From positions 869,997 to 933,996 of the forward strand of contig NZ_LR027603.1 of NCBI RefSeq assembly GCF_900605495.1: a DNA stretch of 64,000 nt, given 5' to 3'. The notes below the pieces were generated by a model. The model worked only from the letters and a program-made list of their open reading frames with translations, did not search any database and had not been told where the DNA came from. Of this stretch, positions 36,374 to 45,570 are shown in pieces. Origin of the DNA: Bacilliculturomica massiliensis (GTDB lineage Bacteria; Bacillota; Clostridia; Peptostreptococcales; Anaerovoracaceae). The translations under genes and the position numbers were made by a program. The stretch's first letter is position 1. Every line of letters starts with the position of its first letter.

Positions 36374-36412
36374 AAAGACGCACCGGGAAGAGAGTTTCCG
36401 CGGTGCGTCTTT
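36374..36412. terminator. Bidirectional terminator between convergent genes
   Basis: AAAGACGCACCG (36374-36385) and CGGTGCGTCTTT (36401-36412) form a perfect 12-bp stem. T-runs arise on both strands. It serves the His-rich gene (plus) and the cytidylate-kinase-like gene (minus). Confidence 0.85.
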
Positions 36413-36461
36413 TGACGTTCAGCCTTGGGAGAGCGCCCGCTCGCCCGGGCGCAGCCTTCGT

Positions 36462-37085
36462 TTAGGCCTGCTTCAGTTCGATAAATTGATAGATGAGATC
36501 CACGGTCTTGTCGATCCCCAGAAAGCTGCTGTCCACCGCCAGATCATAATGGTCGATCTGACCCCATTTTTCACCCACATAATAGTCGTAGTAGGCGGCC
36601 CGGCGTTTGTCGGTTTTTTTCATGACGTCCTTCGCCGCTTCTTCCGGAACGCCGTAGGAATGGATGATGCGGTCGAGTTTATCCTCGTCATTGGAATGTA
36701 TGAAGATATGTACTGCGCCAGGCTCTTTGTCAAGAATGTAGTCCGCACATCGACCGACGATGACGCAGGAGCCTTCTGACGCGACTTTCTTGATCACGTT
36801 GGATTGTATGAGGAACAGGCGGTCGTTCATGGGCATGTCGTTCATGGTGGGGATCCGGTTTCCGAAGGTACCCACATTGAAGGCCAGAGAAGACCAGAAT
36901 GGGTTGGTAGGCTTCTCGTCTGCGTTGGCAAAGAGGTCCTCGTCGATCCCGCTTTCCTTGGCGGCCAGCGTGATCAGCTCCTTGTCGTAAAAGGCAGCGT
37001 TCAGCTTTTTCGCCAGTTTCTGGCCGATCTCTCTGCCTCCGCTGCCGAATTCTCTGGCAATAGTCACAATTACTTTTTTATCCAT
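36462..37085 (-). CDS. Cytidylate kinase-like family protein
   Basis: The start at 37085 (MDKKVIVTIAREFGSGG) has AGGAGA about 8 bp upstream; a start three codons earlier touches that site. 207 residues. The P-loop is the variant AREFGSGGREIGQKLA, then YDKELITLAAKESG and VGRCADYIL, typical of the AAA_26 / cytidylate kinase-like family, common in gut Clostridia and distinct from the Cmk next to rpsA. Nucleotide phosphorylation is inferred. Closed by the bidirectional terminator about 50 bp downstream. Confidence 0.85.
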   Translation of the reverse strand: MDKKVIVTIAREFGSGGREIGQKLAKKLNAAFYDKELITLAAKESGIDEDLFANADEKPTNPFWSSLAFNVGTFGNRIPTMNDMPMNDRLFLIQSNVIKKVASEGSCVIVGRCADYILDKEPGAVHIFIHSNDEDKLDRIIHSYGVPEEAAKDVMKKTDKRRAAYYDYYVGEKWGQIDHYDLAVDSSFLGIDKTVDLIYQFIELKQA

Positions 37086-37326
37086 AACGAACATCTCCTT
37101 TCGATGCTATAAACTCTCCTTCCGTTCCCGGCTGTTTTTGGGAACAGGCTGCGCCGCCGTCTGTGATAACGGCGTATCTGCCGTCCCCGCGCAAAAAACG
37201 GAAAAGAATTTATAGATAATTTTATTTTCCTAATTTTAGAGAGAATTGTCAAGGGAAAAAATGTTCTTCATTTTAAAATAGTATACAAAACATTACAGGA
37301 CTTTCCGAAAAGTTTTTGAAATGGTA
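37086..37326. other. Intergenic region upstream of the hrcA promoter
   Basis: A/T-rich spacer between divergent genes. Nothing beyond the ribosome site of the minus-strand gene and the hrcA promoter could be recognised. Confidence 0.5.
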
Positions 37327-37355
37327 TTGACATTCGTATAGGCGGGTGGTAAATT
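37327..37355 (+). promoter_or_regulatory. Sigma-A promoter of the hrcA-dnaK operon
   Basis: TTGACA (37327-37332), 17-bp spacer, TAAATT (37350-37355). The CIRCE element begins 11 bp after the -10, so HrcA would block initiation. Confidence 0.88.
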
Positions 37356-37365
37356 TAAATTGTTG

Positions 37366-37392
37366 TTAGCACTCATGATTAAAGAGTGCTAA
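37366..37392 (+). promoter_or_regulatory. CIRCE operator (HrcA-binding site)
   Basis: TTAGCACTC - 9 bp - GAGTGCTAA: a perfect match to the CIRCE consensus, 28 bp before the hrcA start. Establishes HrcA autoregulation and heat induction of hrcA-grpE-dnaK-dnaJ. Confidence 0.98.
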
Positions 37393-37420
37393 CAAAGGGT
37401 AAAAGAAAGGAGGCCGGGTA

Positions 37421-38464
37421 ATGAGCTTAAGTGAAAGAAAACTGAAAATACTGCACGCTATCGTGGCCGACTTCATCCATACCGCGGAACCCGTAGGGTC
37501 CAGAACGCTGTCAAAGAAATACGATATGGGAATCAGTCCCGCTACCATCCGCAATGAGATGGCGGATCTGGAGGAACTGGGGTATCTGACCCATCCCCAT
37601 ACTTCGGCGGGGCGTGTGCCTTCCGATAAAGCGTATCGGCTGTACGTCGACAATATGATGAGAAATTATGAGCTTCCCGAGCAGGAGAAAGCAGAGATCG
37701 CGGTGAAGCTGGCGGCTAACGTGGCGGAGCTGAACCGCACCATCGAACACGCGGCCATGCTGCTGTCGGAGATCACCAGTCTGACCTCTTTTGCCATCAC
37801 GCCAAAGCAGGATCAGAACAGGCTGAAATACATCAATCTGCTCCCGGTGGATGAGCGCACGGTGGTGCTGATGATCGTGGCGGAGGACGGTAAGGTCTCC
37901 AACACGGCTCTGAAGTTGTCCGTTCCTTACACGGAAGAAAATCTGCAGCTGCTGTCGAAGGTCATGACCTACAATTATAAAGGAAAAGCGCTGAGCGATA
38001 TTCTGACGGTGGACATTATCCGAAACTTCGAGACGGATATTGAAGCCATGAGCAGGCTGGCGGCCAGTATTATGCCGAACTTCATGTCCACGCTGGAGAA
38101 TATGCTGAATGTGGATCTTTATCTGGAAGGGCTTACAAATATATTTTCCATACCTGAGTATAATGACATTGAACGGGCAAAAATGTTTCTTGAAATGGTG
38201 AACCAGAAGAAGCATTTCACGGATGTCCTCGTCAATCGGGAGAATGGAGTCATCATCACCATCGGGGATGAAAATTCGGATGAGATCATGCGGGACTGCA
38301 GTCTGGTAACGGCGGATTACCGCATCAACGGCAAGCTGGTGGGTAAGCTGGGCGTTATCGGTCCCACAAGAATGAAGTATGACGAAGTCACTTCGGTGAT
38401 CAAATACATGACCGAAAATCTGAGCAGTGCATTTCGTTTAACGGGAGGAGAAGAAGATGAGTGA
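37421..38464 (+). CDS. hrcA: Heat-inducible transcription repressor HrcA
   Basis: Represses class I heat-shock genes by binding CIRCE. 347 residues, normal. The N-terminal winged helix shows LSERKLKILHAIVADFIHTAEPVGSRTLSKKY and ATIRNEMADLEELGYLTHPHTSAGRVPSDKAYR, which are the family signature. The C-terminal GAF-like domain ends GVIGPTRMKYDEVTSVIKYM. AGGAGG precedes the start. grpE begins 8 bp before its stop. First gene of the operon. Confidence 0.97.
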   Translation: MSLSERKLKILHAIVADFIHTAEPVGSRTLSKKYDMGISPATIRNEMADLEELGYLTHPHTSAGRVPSDKAYRLYVDNMMRNYELPEQEKAEIAVKLAANVAELNRTIEHAAMLLSEITSLTSFAITPKQDQNRLKYINLLPVDERTVVLMIVAEDGKVSNTALKLSVPYTEENLQLLSKVMTYNYKGKALSDILTVDIIRNFETDIEAMSRLAASIMPNFMSTLENMLNVDLYLEGLTNIFSIPEYNDIERAKMFLEMVNQKKHFTDVLVNRENGVIITIGDENSDEIMRDCSLVTADYRINGKLVGKLGVIGPTRMKYDEVTSVIKYMTENLSSAFRLTGGEEDE

Positions 38465-39062
38465 TAAGGAGAAGGACGAAGTCCTGAAAGACGGGGCGTC
38501 GTCCGGGGATGGGATGAACGGGGATACCGCGGCGGAAAAGGAACAGGAAAAGAAAGCCGATGAAACGGCCGATGCTGCAGATTCCGGAGAGCGGGCGGAG
38601 GATCGGGAAGCATCGCAGCCGGAGGAGAAAGAGTCTGAAAAAGAGGATGAGGATCTGAAGAACCAGTATCTTCGGCTGGCGGCGGATTTTCAGAACTACA
38701 AACGGCGGACGGAAAAGGAAAAGAGCGACATTTATGCATACGCCAACGAAAAGATCGTGACGGACTTGCTTGATGTGATAGACAACTTTGAGAGGGCCAT
38801 CGCTCATCAGGGGAACTGCGCCGACGACAGTATGGCGGAAGGGATGAGCATGATCTTCAAGCAGCTGAAGGGGGTACTGGAAAAGAACAAGGTAGAAGAG
38901 ATCAAAGCACAGGGGGAGGAATTCGATCCGAATTTCCACCACGCCGTTATGACGGAGAATTCCGTAGAGTTCGAGAGCGGCAAAGTGACACAGGTATTGC
39001 AGAAGGGATATTTACTTAACGGAAAAGTAATCAGACCGGCTATGGTAAAGGTAGCTGAGTAG
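38457..39062 (+). CDS. grpE: Nucleotide exchange factor GrpE
   Basis: Releases ADP from DnaK. 201 residues. A 65-residue acidic Glu/Asp/Lys-rich N-terminus is followed by the long helix (NQYLRLAADFQNYKRRTEKEK-like, about 65-90) and the C-terminal beta domain ending in KGYLLNGKVIRPAMVKVAE, the GrpE signature. Overlaps hrcA by 8 bp and precedes dnaK by 22 bp, the classic order. Confidence 0.96.
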   Translation: MSDKEKDEVLKDGASSGDGMNGDTAAEKEQEKKADETADAADSGERAEDREASQPEEKESEKEDEDLKNQYLRLAADFQNYKRRTEKEKSDIYAYANEKIVTDLLDVIDNFERAIAHQGNCADDSMAEGMSMIFKQLKGVLEKNKVEEIKAQGEEFDPNFHHAVMTENSVEFESGKVTQVLQKGYLLNGKVIRPAMVKVAE

Positions 39063-39084
39063 TGTATAGAAGGAGGAACATAAA

Positions 39085-40956
39085 ATGAGCAAAGTTATTG
39101 GTATAGACTTGGGAACAACAAATTCGTGCGTGGCCGTTCTGGAGGGCGGCGAGCCGACAGTGATCGCCAACGCGGAGGGAAACAGAACCACTCCGTCCGT
39201 GGTGGGATTCGCGAAGAACGGGGAGCGTCTGGTAGGAGAGACCGCAAAAAGACAGGCTATCACGAACCCGGACAGAACCATATCTTCCATCAAGACCCAC
39301 ATGGGTTCCGATTATAAAGTGGAGATCGACGGCAAGCAGTATACGCCGCAGGATATTTCCGCAATGATCCTTTCCAAGCTGAAGGCCGACGCGGAAAGTT
39401 ATCTGGGCGAGAAGGTGACGGAGGCGGTCATCACCGTACCGGCTTACTTCTCCGACAGCCAGAAGCAGGCGACGAAAGACGCGGGAAAGATCGCGGGCCT
39501 GGATGTAAAGCGTATCATCAACGAGCCGACGGCCGCTGCGCTGGCCTACGGCCTGGACAAAGACAACGCTCACCACAAGATCCTGGTATATGACCTGGGC
39601 GGAGGCACTTTCGACGTGTCCATTCTGGAACTGGGCGACGGCGTGTTCGAGGTCCTGGCCACCAACGGAGACACCAGACTGGGCGGCGACGATTTTGACA
39701 ATGTTGTTATGAACTGGATCGCAGACAGTTTCGCCAAAGAAAACGGCGTGGATCTGAGAAAAGATAAAATGGCGCTGCAGAGACTGAAGGAAGCGGCGGA
39801 GAAGGCGAAGAAGGAACTTTCCTCTTCCCAGACCACGAACATCAATCTGCCGTTCATCACGGTCAACGCCGACGGTCCGCTGCACCTGAACATGGATCTG
39901 ACCAGAGCCAAGTTCGATCAGCTCACCTCCGATCTGGTGAACAGAACCATCGAACCGATGAAGAAGGCGATGGCAGACGCCGGCGTCACCATGTCCGATC
40001 TGGATAAAGTGATCCTGGTAGGAGGTTCTACCAGAATCCCGGCCGTTCAGGATGCGGTAAAAAAGATCACCGGAAAAGAGCCCTTCAAGGGCATTAACCC
40101 CGACGAGTGCGTGGCTATCGGAGCTTCCATTCAGGCCGGCGTGCTGACCGGAGAGGTCAAGGACGTACTGCTTCTGGACGTCACGCCGCTGTCCCTGTCC
40201 ATCGAGACTCTGGGCGGCGTGTCCACCAGACTGATCGAGAGAAATACCACTATCCCCACCAAGAAGAGTCAGATCTTCTCCACCGCTGCGGACAATCAGA
40301 CAGCTGTTGACATCCACGTGCTGCAGGGAGAGAGAGAGATGGCGGCGGACAATATTACCCTGGGAAGATTCCAGCTGTCCGGTATCCCGGCCGCTCCCCG
40401 CGGTATTCCGCAGATCGAGGTGACCTTCGATATTGACGCCAACGGCATCGTAAACGTCAGCGCCAAGGACCTGGGCACAGGCAAAGAACAGAAGATCACC
40501 ATTTCTTCTTCCAGCAAGCTGTCGGATGACGAGATCCAGCAGAAGATCAAGGAAGCGGAGCAGTTTGCGGAAGCGGATAAGCAGAAGAAGGAGAGCATCG
40601 AGACCAGAAACAAAGCGGAGACGCTGGTATATGAAACGGAAAAGAGCCTGAAGGAGCTGGACGGCAAACTCTCCGCGGACGAGGTGGCGAAAGTCAACGC
40701 GGCGAAGGAAGCCCTGTCCAAGGCGCTGGAAGGCAACGATACAGAGGACATCAAGGCGAAGACGGAAGCGCTGACCAGTGAATTCCACACTCTGTCCACA
40801 AAGCTCTACGAGCAGGCCCAGCAGGCTCAGAGCGCCGCAGGAGACGGAGGTGCGGGAGCCGGCTTTGATCCGGGCGCCGGCGCGCAGCAGCAGTCCGGTC
40901 CCTCGGGAGACAACGTAGTAGACGCGGACTACGAAGTCGTAGATGATGAAAAATAA
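39085..40956 (+). CDS. dnaK: Chaperone DnaK (Hsp70)
   Basis: ATP-driven Hsp70. 623 residues. Nucleotide-binding domain: [19 protein letters not shown] at the N-terminus, [15 protein letters not shown]-type phosphate 2 motif and [14 protein letters not shown]. As in other Gram-positive DnaKs, it lacks the 24-residue insertion of the E. coli protein. The linker [15 protein letters not shown] leads to the substrate domain, and the tail is Gly/Ala/Gln-rich ending [18 protein letters not shown] before the start. A hairpin separates it from dnaJ. Confidence 0.98.
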   Translation: MSKVIGIDLGTTNSCVAVLEGGEPTVIANAEGNRTTPSVVGFAKNGERLVGETAKRQAITNPDRTISSIKTHMGSDYKVEIDGKQYTPQDISAMILSKLKADAESYLGEKVTEAVITVPAYFSDSQKQATKDAGKIAGLDVKRIINEPTAAALAYGLDKDNAHHKILVYDLGGGTFDVSILELGDGVFEVLATNGDTRLGGDDFDNVVMNWIADSFAKENGVDLRKDKMALQRLKEAAEKAKKELSSSQTTNINLPFITVNADGPLHLNMDLTRAKFDQLTSDLVNRTIEPMKKAMADAGVTMSDLDKVILVGGSTRIPAVQDAVKKITGKEPFKGINPDECVAIGASIQAGVLTGEVKDVLLLDVTPLSLSIETLGGVSTRLIERNTTIPTKKSQIFSTAADNQTAVDIHVLQGEREMAADNITLGRFQLSGIPAAPRGIPQIEVTFDIDANGIVNVSAKDLGTGKEQKITISSSSKLSDDEIQQKIKEAEQFAEADKQKKESIETRNKAETLVYETEKSLKELDGKLSADEVAKVNAAKEALSKALEGNDTEDIKAKTEALTSEFHTLSTKLYEQAQQAQSAAGDGGAGAGFDPGAGAQQQSGPSGDNVVDADYEVVDDEK

Positions 40957-40967
40957 AGCCGAATAGG

Positions 40968-41013
40968 TAACGGGCTTAAGCACTTCTCTTGACGGGGAGT
41001 GCTTTACCCGTTA
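40968..41013 (+). other. Two-step hairpin between dnaK and dnaJ
   Basis: TAACGGG/CCCGTTA encloses AAGCACT/AGTGCTT (7 bp each). There is no T-tract, so it may stabilise or process the mRNA, or lower dnaJ expression, rather than end transcription. Confidence 0.6.
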
Positions 41014-41118
41014 AAATGGAGAAGCTGTGGAAATGAATGCAGAATAAATAATATGCGCGGATCCCGGAGGGCAGACCGCCCTGAACCGGAAATCAGCGCA
41101 CAGTCGGGGGAATGAAGA

Positions 41119-42261
41119 ATGGCAGAGAAAAGAGACTATTACGAAGTCCTTGGGATAAAGAAAGGCGCCAGCGAATCGGAGATCAAGTCCGCCTTCCGCA
41201 AGAAAGCCATGCAGTATCATCCGGACAGAAATCCCGGGGATAAGGAGGCTGAGGAGAAGTTCAAGGAAGTCAACGAGGCGTATTCCATCCTTTCCGATCC
41301 GGAGAAGAAGGATAAATACGACCGCTTTGGTCATGCGGGCGTGGATCCCAATGCGGGCTTTGGCGGCGGAGGCGGTTTCAGCGGAGGCGGCTTCGGCGGT
41401 TTTGAAGACATCTTCAGCGATCTGTTCGGCGGAGGCGGTTTCGGCGGCTTCTCTCAGGGAAGAAGAAACGGTCCGCGAAAAGGACAGGATCTGCAGAAGC
41501 ATGTGGACATATCTTTTGAAGAAGCGGCGTTCGGCGTAAAAAAAGAGATCAAACTGACCAAAAACGTGGTCTGCGACGAGTGTCACGGCAGCGGAGCGGA
41601 AGCGGGAACCTCAAAGAAAACGTGCCCGGTCTGCAACGGATCAGGACAGGTGCAGAGCGTACAGCGGACTCCCTTCGGGCAGTTCGCCACCTCAAGACCC
41701 TGCGACCGCTGCGGGGGGACGGGTCAGATCATTGAGAAGCCCTGTGCGAAATGTTCCGGCAGCGGCCAGGTGAGGAAGACCGTGACCATCGCCGTAGACA
41801 TACCGGCGGGCGTGGACAACGACTCGGTCATCACCATCAGAGGTCAGGGAGAGCCGGGCAGCAACGGCGGCCCCAACGGAGATCTGTATCTGGTGATGAA
41901 CGTGAAGCCCCACAAGCTGTTTAAGCGGAAGGGAAACGATCTGTGGATCGAGATGCCCATTACCTTTACTCAGGCCGCGCTGGGAGACGAGCTGGTGGTG
42001 CCGACGCTGTCGGAGAAAGTGCAGTACAAGATCCCCGCGGGGACGCAGCCTGAGACGGTGTTCCGCCTGAAGGGCAAAGGGATCAAGGGCCTTCGCTCGG
42101 GAAAACCGGGAGACCTGTACGTAAAGGTGAATCTGGAGGTGCCCACCAAACTTTCGGCAAAGCAGAAAAAGCAGATCCAGGAGCTGGGGGAATCTCTGAG
42201 CCAGGATAGCTATGCGAAGAAAAAGAGTTTCGGAGAAGCGATGAAGGAGCTGTTCAAGTGA
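41119..42261 (+). CDS. dnaJ: Chaperone DnaJ (Hsp40)
   Basis: Co-chaperone that stimulates DnaK ATPase. 380 residues. The J domain (1-70) carries YHPDRNPGD with HPD. A Gly/Phe region follows ([16 protein letters not shown]). The zinc region has four CxxCxGxG repeats: [24 protein letters not shown] and CAKCSGSG. The C-terminal substrate domain ends GEAMKELFK. Start has GGGGGAATGAAG upstream. Translationally coupled to prmA by a GTGA overlap. Confidence 0.97.
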   Translation: MAEKRDYYEVLGIKKGASESEIKSAFRKKAMQYHPDRNPGDKEAEEKFKEVNEAYSILSDPEKKDKYDRFGHAGVDPNAGFGGGGGFSGGGFGGFEDIFSDLFGGGGFGGFSQGRRNGPRKGQDLQKHVDISFEEAAFGVKKEIKLTKNVVCDECHGSGAEAGTSKKTCPVCNGSGQVQSVQRTPFGQFATSRPCDRCGGTGQIIEKPCAKCSGSGQVRKTVTIAVDIPAGVDNDSVITIRGQGEPGSNGGPNGDLYLVMNVKPHKLFKRKGNDLWIEMPITFTQAALGDELVVPTLSEKVQYKIPAGTQPETVFRLKGKGIKGLRSGKPGDLYVKVNLEVPTKLSAKQKKQIQELGESLSQDSYAKKKSFGEAMKELFK

Positions 42262-43232
42262 AATATATCGAAGTGACGATTCACACGGAACCGAATAACA
42301 TTGACCCGCTGACCTGTGTCCTCATGGACATGGGGATAGCGGGTTTTGTTGTTTCCGATCCCGGGGACGTGGATGAATTGTTAAATAAAGAGCACGAGTA
42401 TGACTGGGATTACGTATCGGAGGATGTGCTTCGCCTGAGAGAGGAAAAGGCGGGCGTCACCTTCTATCTGGACGACGATGAAGAGGGCCGCGGCCTGCTG
42501 GACCGGCTGAAGGCCATGGCGGCCTGTGGGAAGGCCGGTGGAGCCGGGGAAATGGAGGGCGACTGGGGCCTTCCGCGGGACGCGTCCTTTGAGCTGATCT
42601 TCCGCGGGGCGGACGACAGTGAATGGAAGGATAACTGGAAGGCCTATTTCAAGCCGGCCAGGATCTCCGACCGGATCGTGGTAAAACCTACGTGGGAAGC
42701 CTATGAAAAGAAAGGGGACGAGCTGGTCATCGAGATCGATCCCGGAATGGCTTTTGGCACGGGCACCCATCCCACCACCAGTCTCTGCGTAAAACTGCTG
42801 GAAAAGTATATTGAATCTCCGGACGATGTGGTGCTGGACGTGGGCTGCGGATCAGGGATCCTGTCCATCGCATCGGCTCTTCTGGGGGTCAAAAAGACTG
42901 TGGGCGTCGAGATCGACCCCGTAGCGGTGGATGTGGCCAGGGAAAACGTGGAGCGCAACGGACTGGCGGACAGGGTGGAAGTCCTGCAGGGCGATCTGAC
43001 CAAAGGTCTGGATCTGAAAGCGGATATCGTGGCTGCCAATCTGATGGCGGACCTGGTCATGATGTTGTCTGCCGACGTGGCAAAGCACCTGCGGGGAAGA
43101 TCCATCTATATCTCTTCAGGCATCCTCATCGAAAAACAGGAACAGGTGGTCCGCGCGATCCGGGACTGCGGTTTTCGGATCCTTGAGATCCTGGAGGAAG
43201 GCGAATGGTGCGCCGTGGCAGCCGCTCTGTGA
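42258..43232 (+). CDS. prmA: Ribosomal protein L11 methyltransferase
   Basis: Trimethylates ribosomal protein L11 using SAM. 324 residues from GTG 42258, overlapping the dnaJ stop. The N-terminal substrate domain begins [14 protein letters not shown]. The methyltransferase core shows [37 protein letters not shown] (SAM motif I, about 194-212), [19 protein letters not shown] and [11 protein letters not shown]. Standard place after dnaJ. Closed by a strong terminator. Confidence 0.96.
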   Translation: MKYIEVTIHTEPNNIDPLTCVLMDMGIAGFVVSDPGDVDELLNKEHEYDWDYVSEDVLRLREEKAGVTFYLDDDEEGRGLLDRLKAMAACGKAGGAGEMEGDWGLPRDASFELIFRGADDSEWKDNWKAYFKPARISDRIVVKPTWEAYEKKGDELVIEIDPGMAFGTGTHPTTSLCVKLLEKYIESPDDVVLDVGCGSGILSIASALLGVKKTVGVEIDPVAVDVARENVERNGLADRVEVLQGDLTKGLDLKADIVAANLMADLVMMLSADVAKHLRGRSIYISSGILIEKQEQVVRAIRDCGFRILEILEEGEWCAVAAAL

Positions 43233-43350
43233 GAACGGCTGCCGCGCTTCGCTTGTCCGATCATGCGCAGCGGCTCAGCCAGACCGCCAGACGAAAACAG
43301 CCCTGAGGGGCGTTGAGCGGCGCTCTGTTGCTGATCTGCCATCTTCAAAT

Positions 43351-43394
43351 AAAAAGGTGAAAAACGCTTACCTGGCAGTTTTTCACCTTTTTTT
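43351..43394 (+). terminator. Terminator after prmA, also an AGGTGAAA-family inverted repeat
   Basis: AAAAAGGTGAAAAAC (43351-43365) and GTTTTTCACCTTTTT (43378-43392) form a perfect 15-bp stem with a 12-nt loop; T continues to 43394. The arm shares AGGTGAAAA with the repeats at 33240-33362. Confidence 0.9.
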
Positions 43395-43445
43395 GTGCTT
43401 TTGCCGTACCAGAGACTGAAAGACGGAGAAAAAAATTGATCTCGA

Positions 43446-44399
43446 TTACGGGGTCTGACCGCCGGAAGCGTCCGTGGTCCACTTTTGATCGGTGAGGAAA
43501 TCTTCAACGGACAGATGGGCGAAATTCAGGTCGTTGATATCGACGTACCGCTTTATTTCGTCTACGATGGGCTGAATGCGGTGGATCTGCCTGCGATTGT
43601 AGATGATATAATTTTCCTCCAGAGGAAGGGTGTCGGAATGATCAAAATCCAGCAGCACAAATTCCCCTTTCCGAAGGTAGTGCTGGGCGATGCGCAGCGG
43701 CAGAAAACCCACGCCCATTTTGTTGCGTAAAAGCCGCAGGAACAGCCAGGTCTTTTCGACCTCGATGAAGTGGGAGCGGACGCAGTAGGTGGCCTTGAAC
43801 CATTCGTCAAAGGTCTCGCCCCAATAGCAGTAGATCAGCGGAAACTGGCTCAGGTTTCCGGGCGTGAGCCGATGGCCGGGGATCGCCAAATTCTTGTGGG
43901 CTACCAGTACGTAGGGATTTTTCATCAGAGGCTCAAAGATCACGTTGGGGTGGCGGACCGGGATAAAACTGATCCCCACGTCCAGATCCCCTTCGATGAA
44001 CATGTGATTCAGCACCCAGGAATGATCGGCGAAGATTTTAAAAGAGATCTCCTTGTGACTGAGGAAATAAGATTCTAAAGCGGGAAAGAGGATGTTTTTC
44101 CAGAAGGACTCCGGAGCGCCGATGCCTACCTTGTAGTTGAAACCGTTTACTCCCACGGCCTGCAGGCCTTCCTGATAGAGCTGCTTGATCTGCACCGCGT
44201 AGTTGAGAAAATCCTGACCGGCGGGGGTGAGCTCAATGTGTTTTGTGGTGCGCTTGATAAGGGGGCGGCCGATCTGTGCCTCCATGTTCTTGATGCGAAA
44301 GCTGATCGTTGGCTGCGACGTATACAGGAGGTCCGCCGTGCGGCTGAAACTTTTACTCTGCGCCAGCGTTATAAATGTGTTCAGATCGTCAAAAGTCAT
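43446..44399 (-). CDS. LysR-family transcriptional regulator
   Basis: The start at 44399 (MTFDDLNTFITLAQSKSFSRT) follows AGGAGG by 8 bp; longer versions pass upstream of that site. 317 residues. The HTH is FSRTADLLYTSQPTISFRIKNMEAQIG (about 19-45). The effector domain is divergent and rich in aromatics. Divergent from the crotonase-sucCD-nhaC operon with a 309-bp A/T-rich gap, the standard geometry for a LysR regulator of the adjacent genes, probably responding to a CoA-pathway acid (inference). Confidence 0.9.
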   Translation of the reverse strand: MTFDDLNTFITLAQSKSFSRTADLLYTSQPTISFRIKNMEAQIGRPLIKRTTKHIELTPAGQDFLNYAVQIKQLYQEGLQAVGVNGFNYKVGIGAPESFWKNILFPALESYFLSHKEISFKIFADHSWVLNHMFIEGDLDVGISFIPVRHPNVIFEPLMKNPYVLVAHKNLAIPGHRLTPGNLSQFPLIYCYWGETFDEWFKATYCVRSHFIEVEKTWLFLRLLRNKMGVGFLPLRIAQHYLRKGEFVLLDFDHSDTLPLEENYIIYNRRQIHRIQPIVDEIKRYVDINDLNFAHLSVEDFLTDQKWTTDASGGQTP

Positions 44400-44481
44400 G
44401 GAAACATCCTCCTTATTCTGCCTGATTTTCTCTGGTATCAATTTATATATTTTATAAATAAAGACTAGCAATGCTTAAGGA

Positions 44482-44524
44482 TAGCGCTTCTATTCAAATA
44501 TTATATTTGGTTTTGTGCCAAATT
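44482..44524. promoter_or_regulatory. Dyads in the LysR divergent region
   Basis: ATAG-N5-CTAT at 44482-44494 and ATTTGG-N7-CCAAAT at 44506-44524 are short dyads in the divergent intergenic region, plausible LysR sites (T-N11-A type). The remaining A/T-rich spacer to 44600 shows no other clear element. Confidence 0.4.
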
Positions 44525-44604
44525 TCAACAGTTATTATCGTTAAATTCTATGAGACACTGTTCGTTTATTAGTTTTCTTGATAAATGAAGCAAAATACGT
44601 TTAT

Positions 44605-44633
44605 TTGACTTAGGGATAGACCCAGGTTATCCT
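44605..44633 (+). promoter_or_regulatory. Promoter of the crotonase operon, overlapped by a dyad
   Basis: TTGACT (44605-44610), 17-bp spacer, TATCCT (44628-44633). A GGATA-N9-TATCC dyad (44614-44632) lies across the spacer and -10, where a regulator could act directly. Confidence 0.6.
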
Positions 44634-44708
44634 GATGATAAGCAGTCATGACGCTGACCGTTAAAGTTCCTGAGAGATAAAGTTTGAGACAAGTAAAGGA
44701 GTGTCATT

Positions 44709-45533
44709 ATGGGCAGTAATGTTTTGTATGAAAAGAAAGGCTACAAGGCCTACATCATCTTGAATAAACCCGAGAAGCTGAATGCTCTCGACGGCCAAAT
44801 GTATTCCGACGTGTTGGAGCATCTCAAGGACGCGGACGGGGATGAGAATATTCGGGTGGTCATTTTAAAGGGCGCCGGAAGGGCGTTCTCCGCCGGTTAT
44901 GACATCAACGCTGAAATGAATCTGGTCGAGACCCCGCTGGAAGAGCGGGCCGGTTTCCGCGACGGCAGCAACGCCGCCCGCTGGAAGATGTGGGAGATGG
45001 GCAAACCGGTCATCTGTCAGATCCAGGGCTACTGTCTGGGCGGCGGCTGCGAACTGATGATGCCTGCCGACTACGTGATCTCTTCCGACGACTGCCAGAT
45101 CGGCGAGCCGCAGATCCAGTTCGGCGCTGCTTCCGTGTATCTGATGGTTCCCTGGCTGACCGGCCTGCGCAAGGGAAAAGAACTGATGCTGACCGGCGAA
45201 AAGGTAAACGGCAAAGAGGCGGAGGCCTGCGGGCTGATCACCAAGTCCGTTCCGCTGGAAGAGCTGGAGAGCTATGTTGAAGCTCTGGCCGACAAGCTGA
45301 TCAAAATGCCGCCCGAGATCGTAGCGGTGCAGAAGTGGGGCATCAACAAGCAGTTTGAGATCATGGGCCTGCGTTCCGGTTTGGATACGTGGCTTGATTA
45401 CACGATGTATTTCCGCTTTTTCAAAACGCCTGAGATCGAAGAATTCAGCCGCATTTCCGCGGAGAAGGGCGTGAAGGCGGCCCTGAAGTGGCGCGACGAT
45501 TACTTCGCCGGCAAGGCGGGGATCGGAGACTGA
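44709..45533 (+). CDS. Enoyl-CoA hydratase/isomerase (crotonase) family protein with altered active site
   Basis: 274 residues of crotonase fold. The oxyanion motifs AFSAGYDINAE (about 58-68) and GYCLGGGCELMMPADYVI (about 106-123) are present, so a CoA-thioester substrate is expected. The first catalytic Glu (in GGGCE) is kept. Twenty residues later, where hydratases have Glu in PE, this protein has PQ (GEPQIQFGAA), and the usual GIPGAGGTQRL segment is ASVYLMVPWL. Plain hydratase activity is therefore doubtful; an isomerase, hydrolase, lyase or racemase-like role fits better. First gene of an operon with CoA ligase subunits. Confidence 0.88.
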   Translation: MGSNVLYEKKGYKAYIILNKPEKLNALDGQMYSDVLEHLKDADGDENIRVVILKGAGRAFSAGYDINAEMNLVETPLEERAGFRDGSNAARWKMWEMGKPVICQIQGYCLGGGCELMMPADYVISSDDCQIGEPQIQFGAASVYLMVPWLTGLRKGKELMLTGEKVNGKEAEACGLITKSVPLEELESYVEALADKLIKMPPEIVAVQKWGINKQFEIMGLRSGLDTWLDYTMYFRFFKTPEIEEFSRISAEKGVKAALKWRDDYFAGKAGIGD

Positions 45534-45570
45534 GGTATTTCTGCAGAGAAAGCAACAGTGAGGTTATGAG

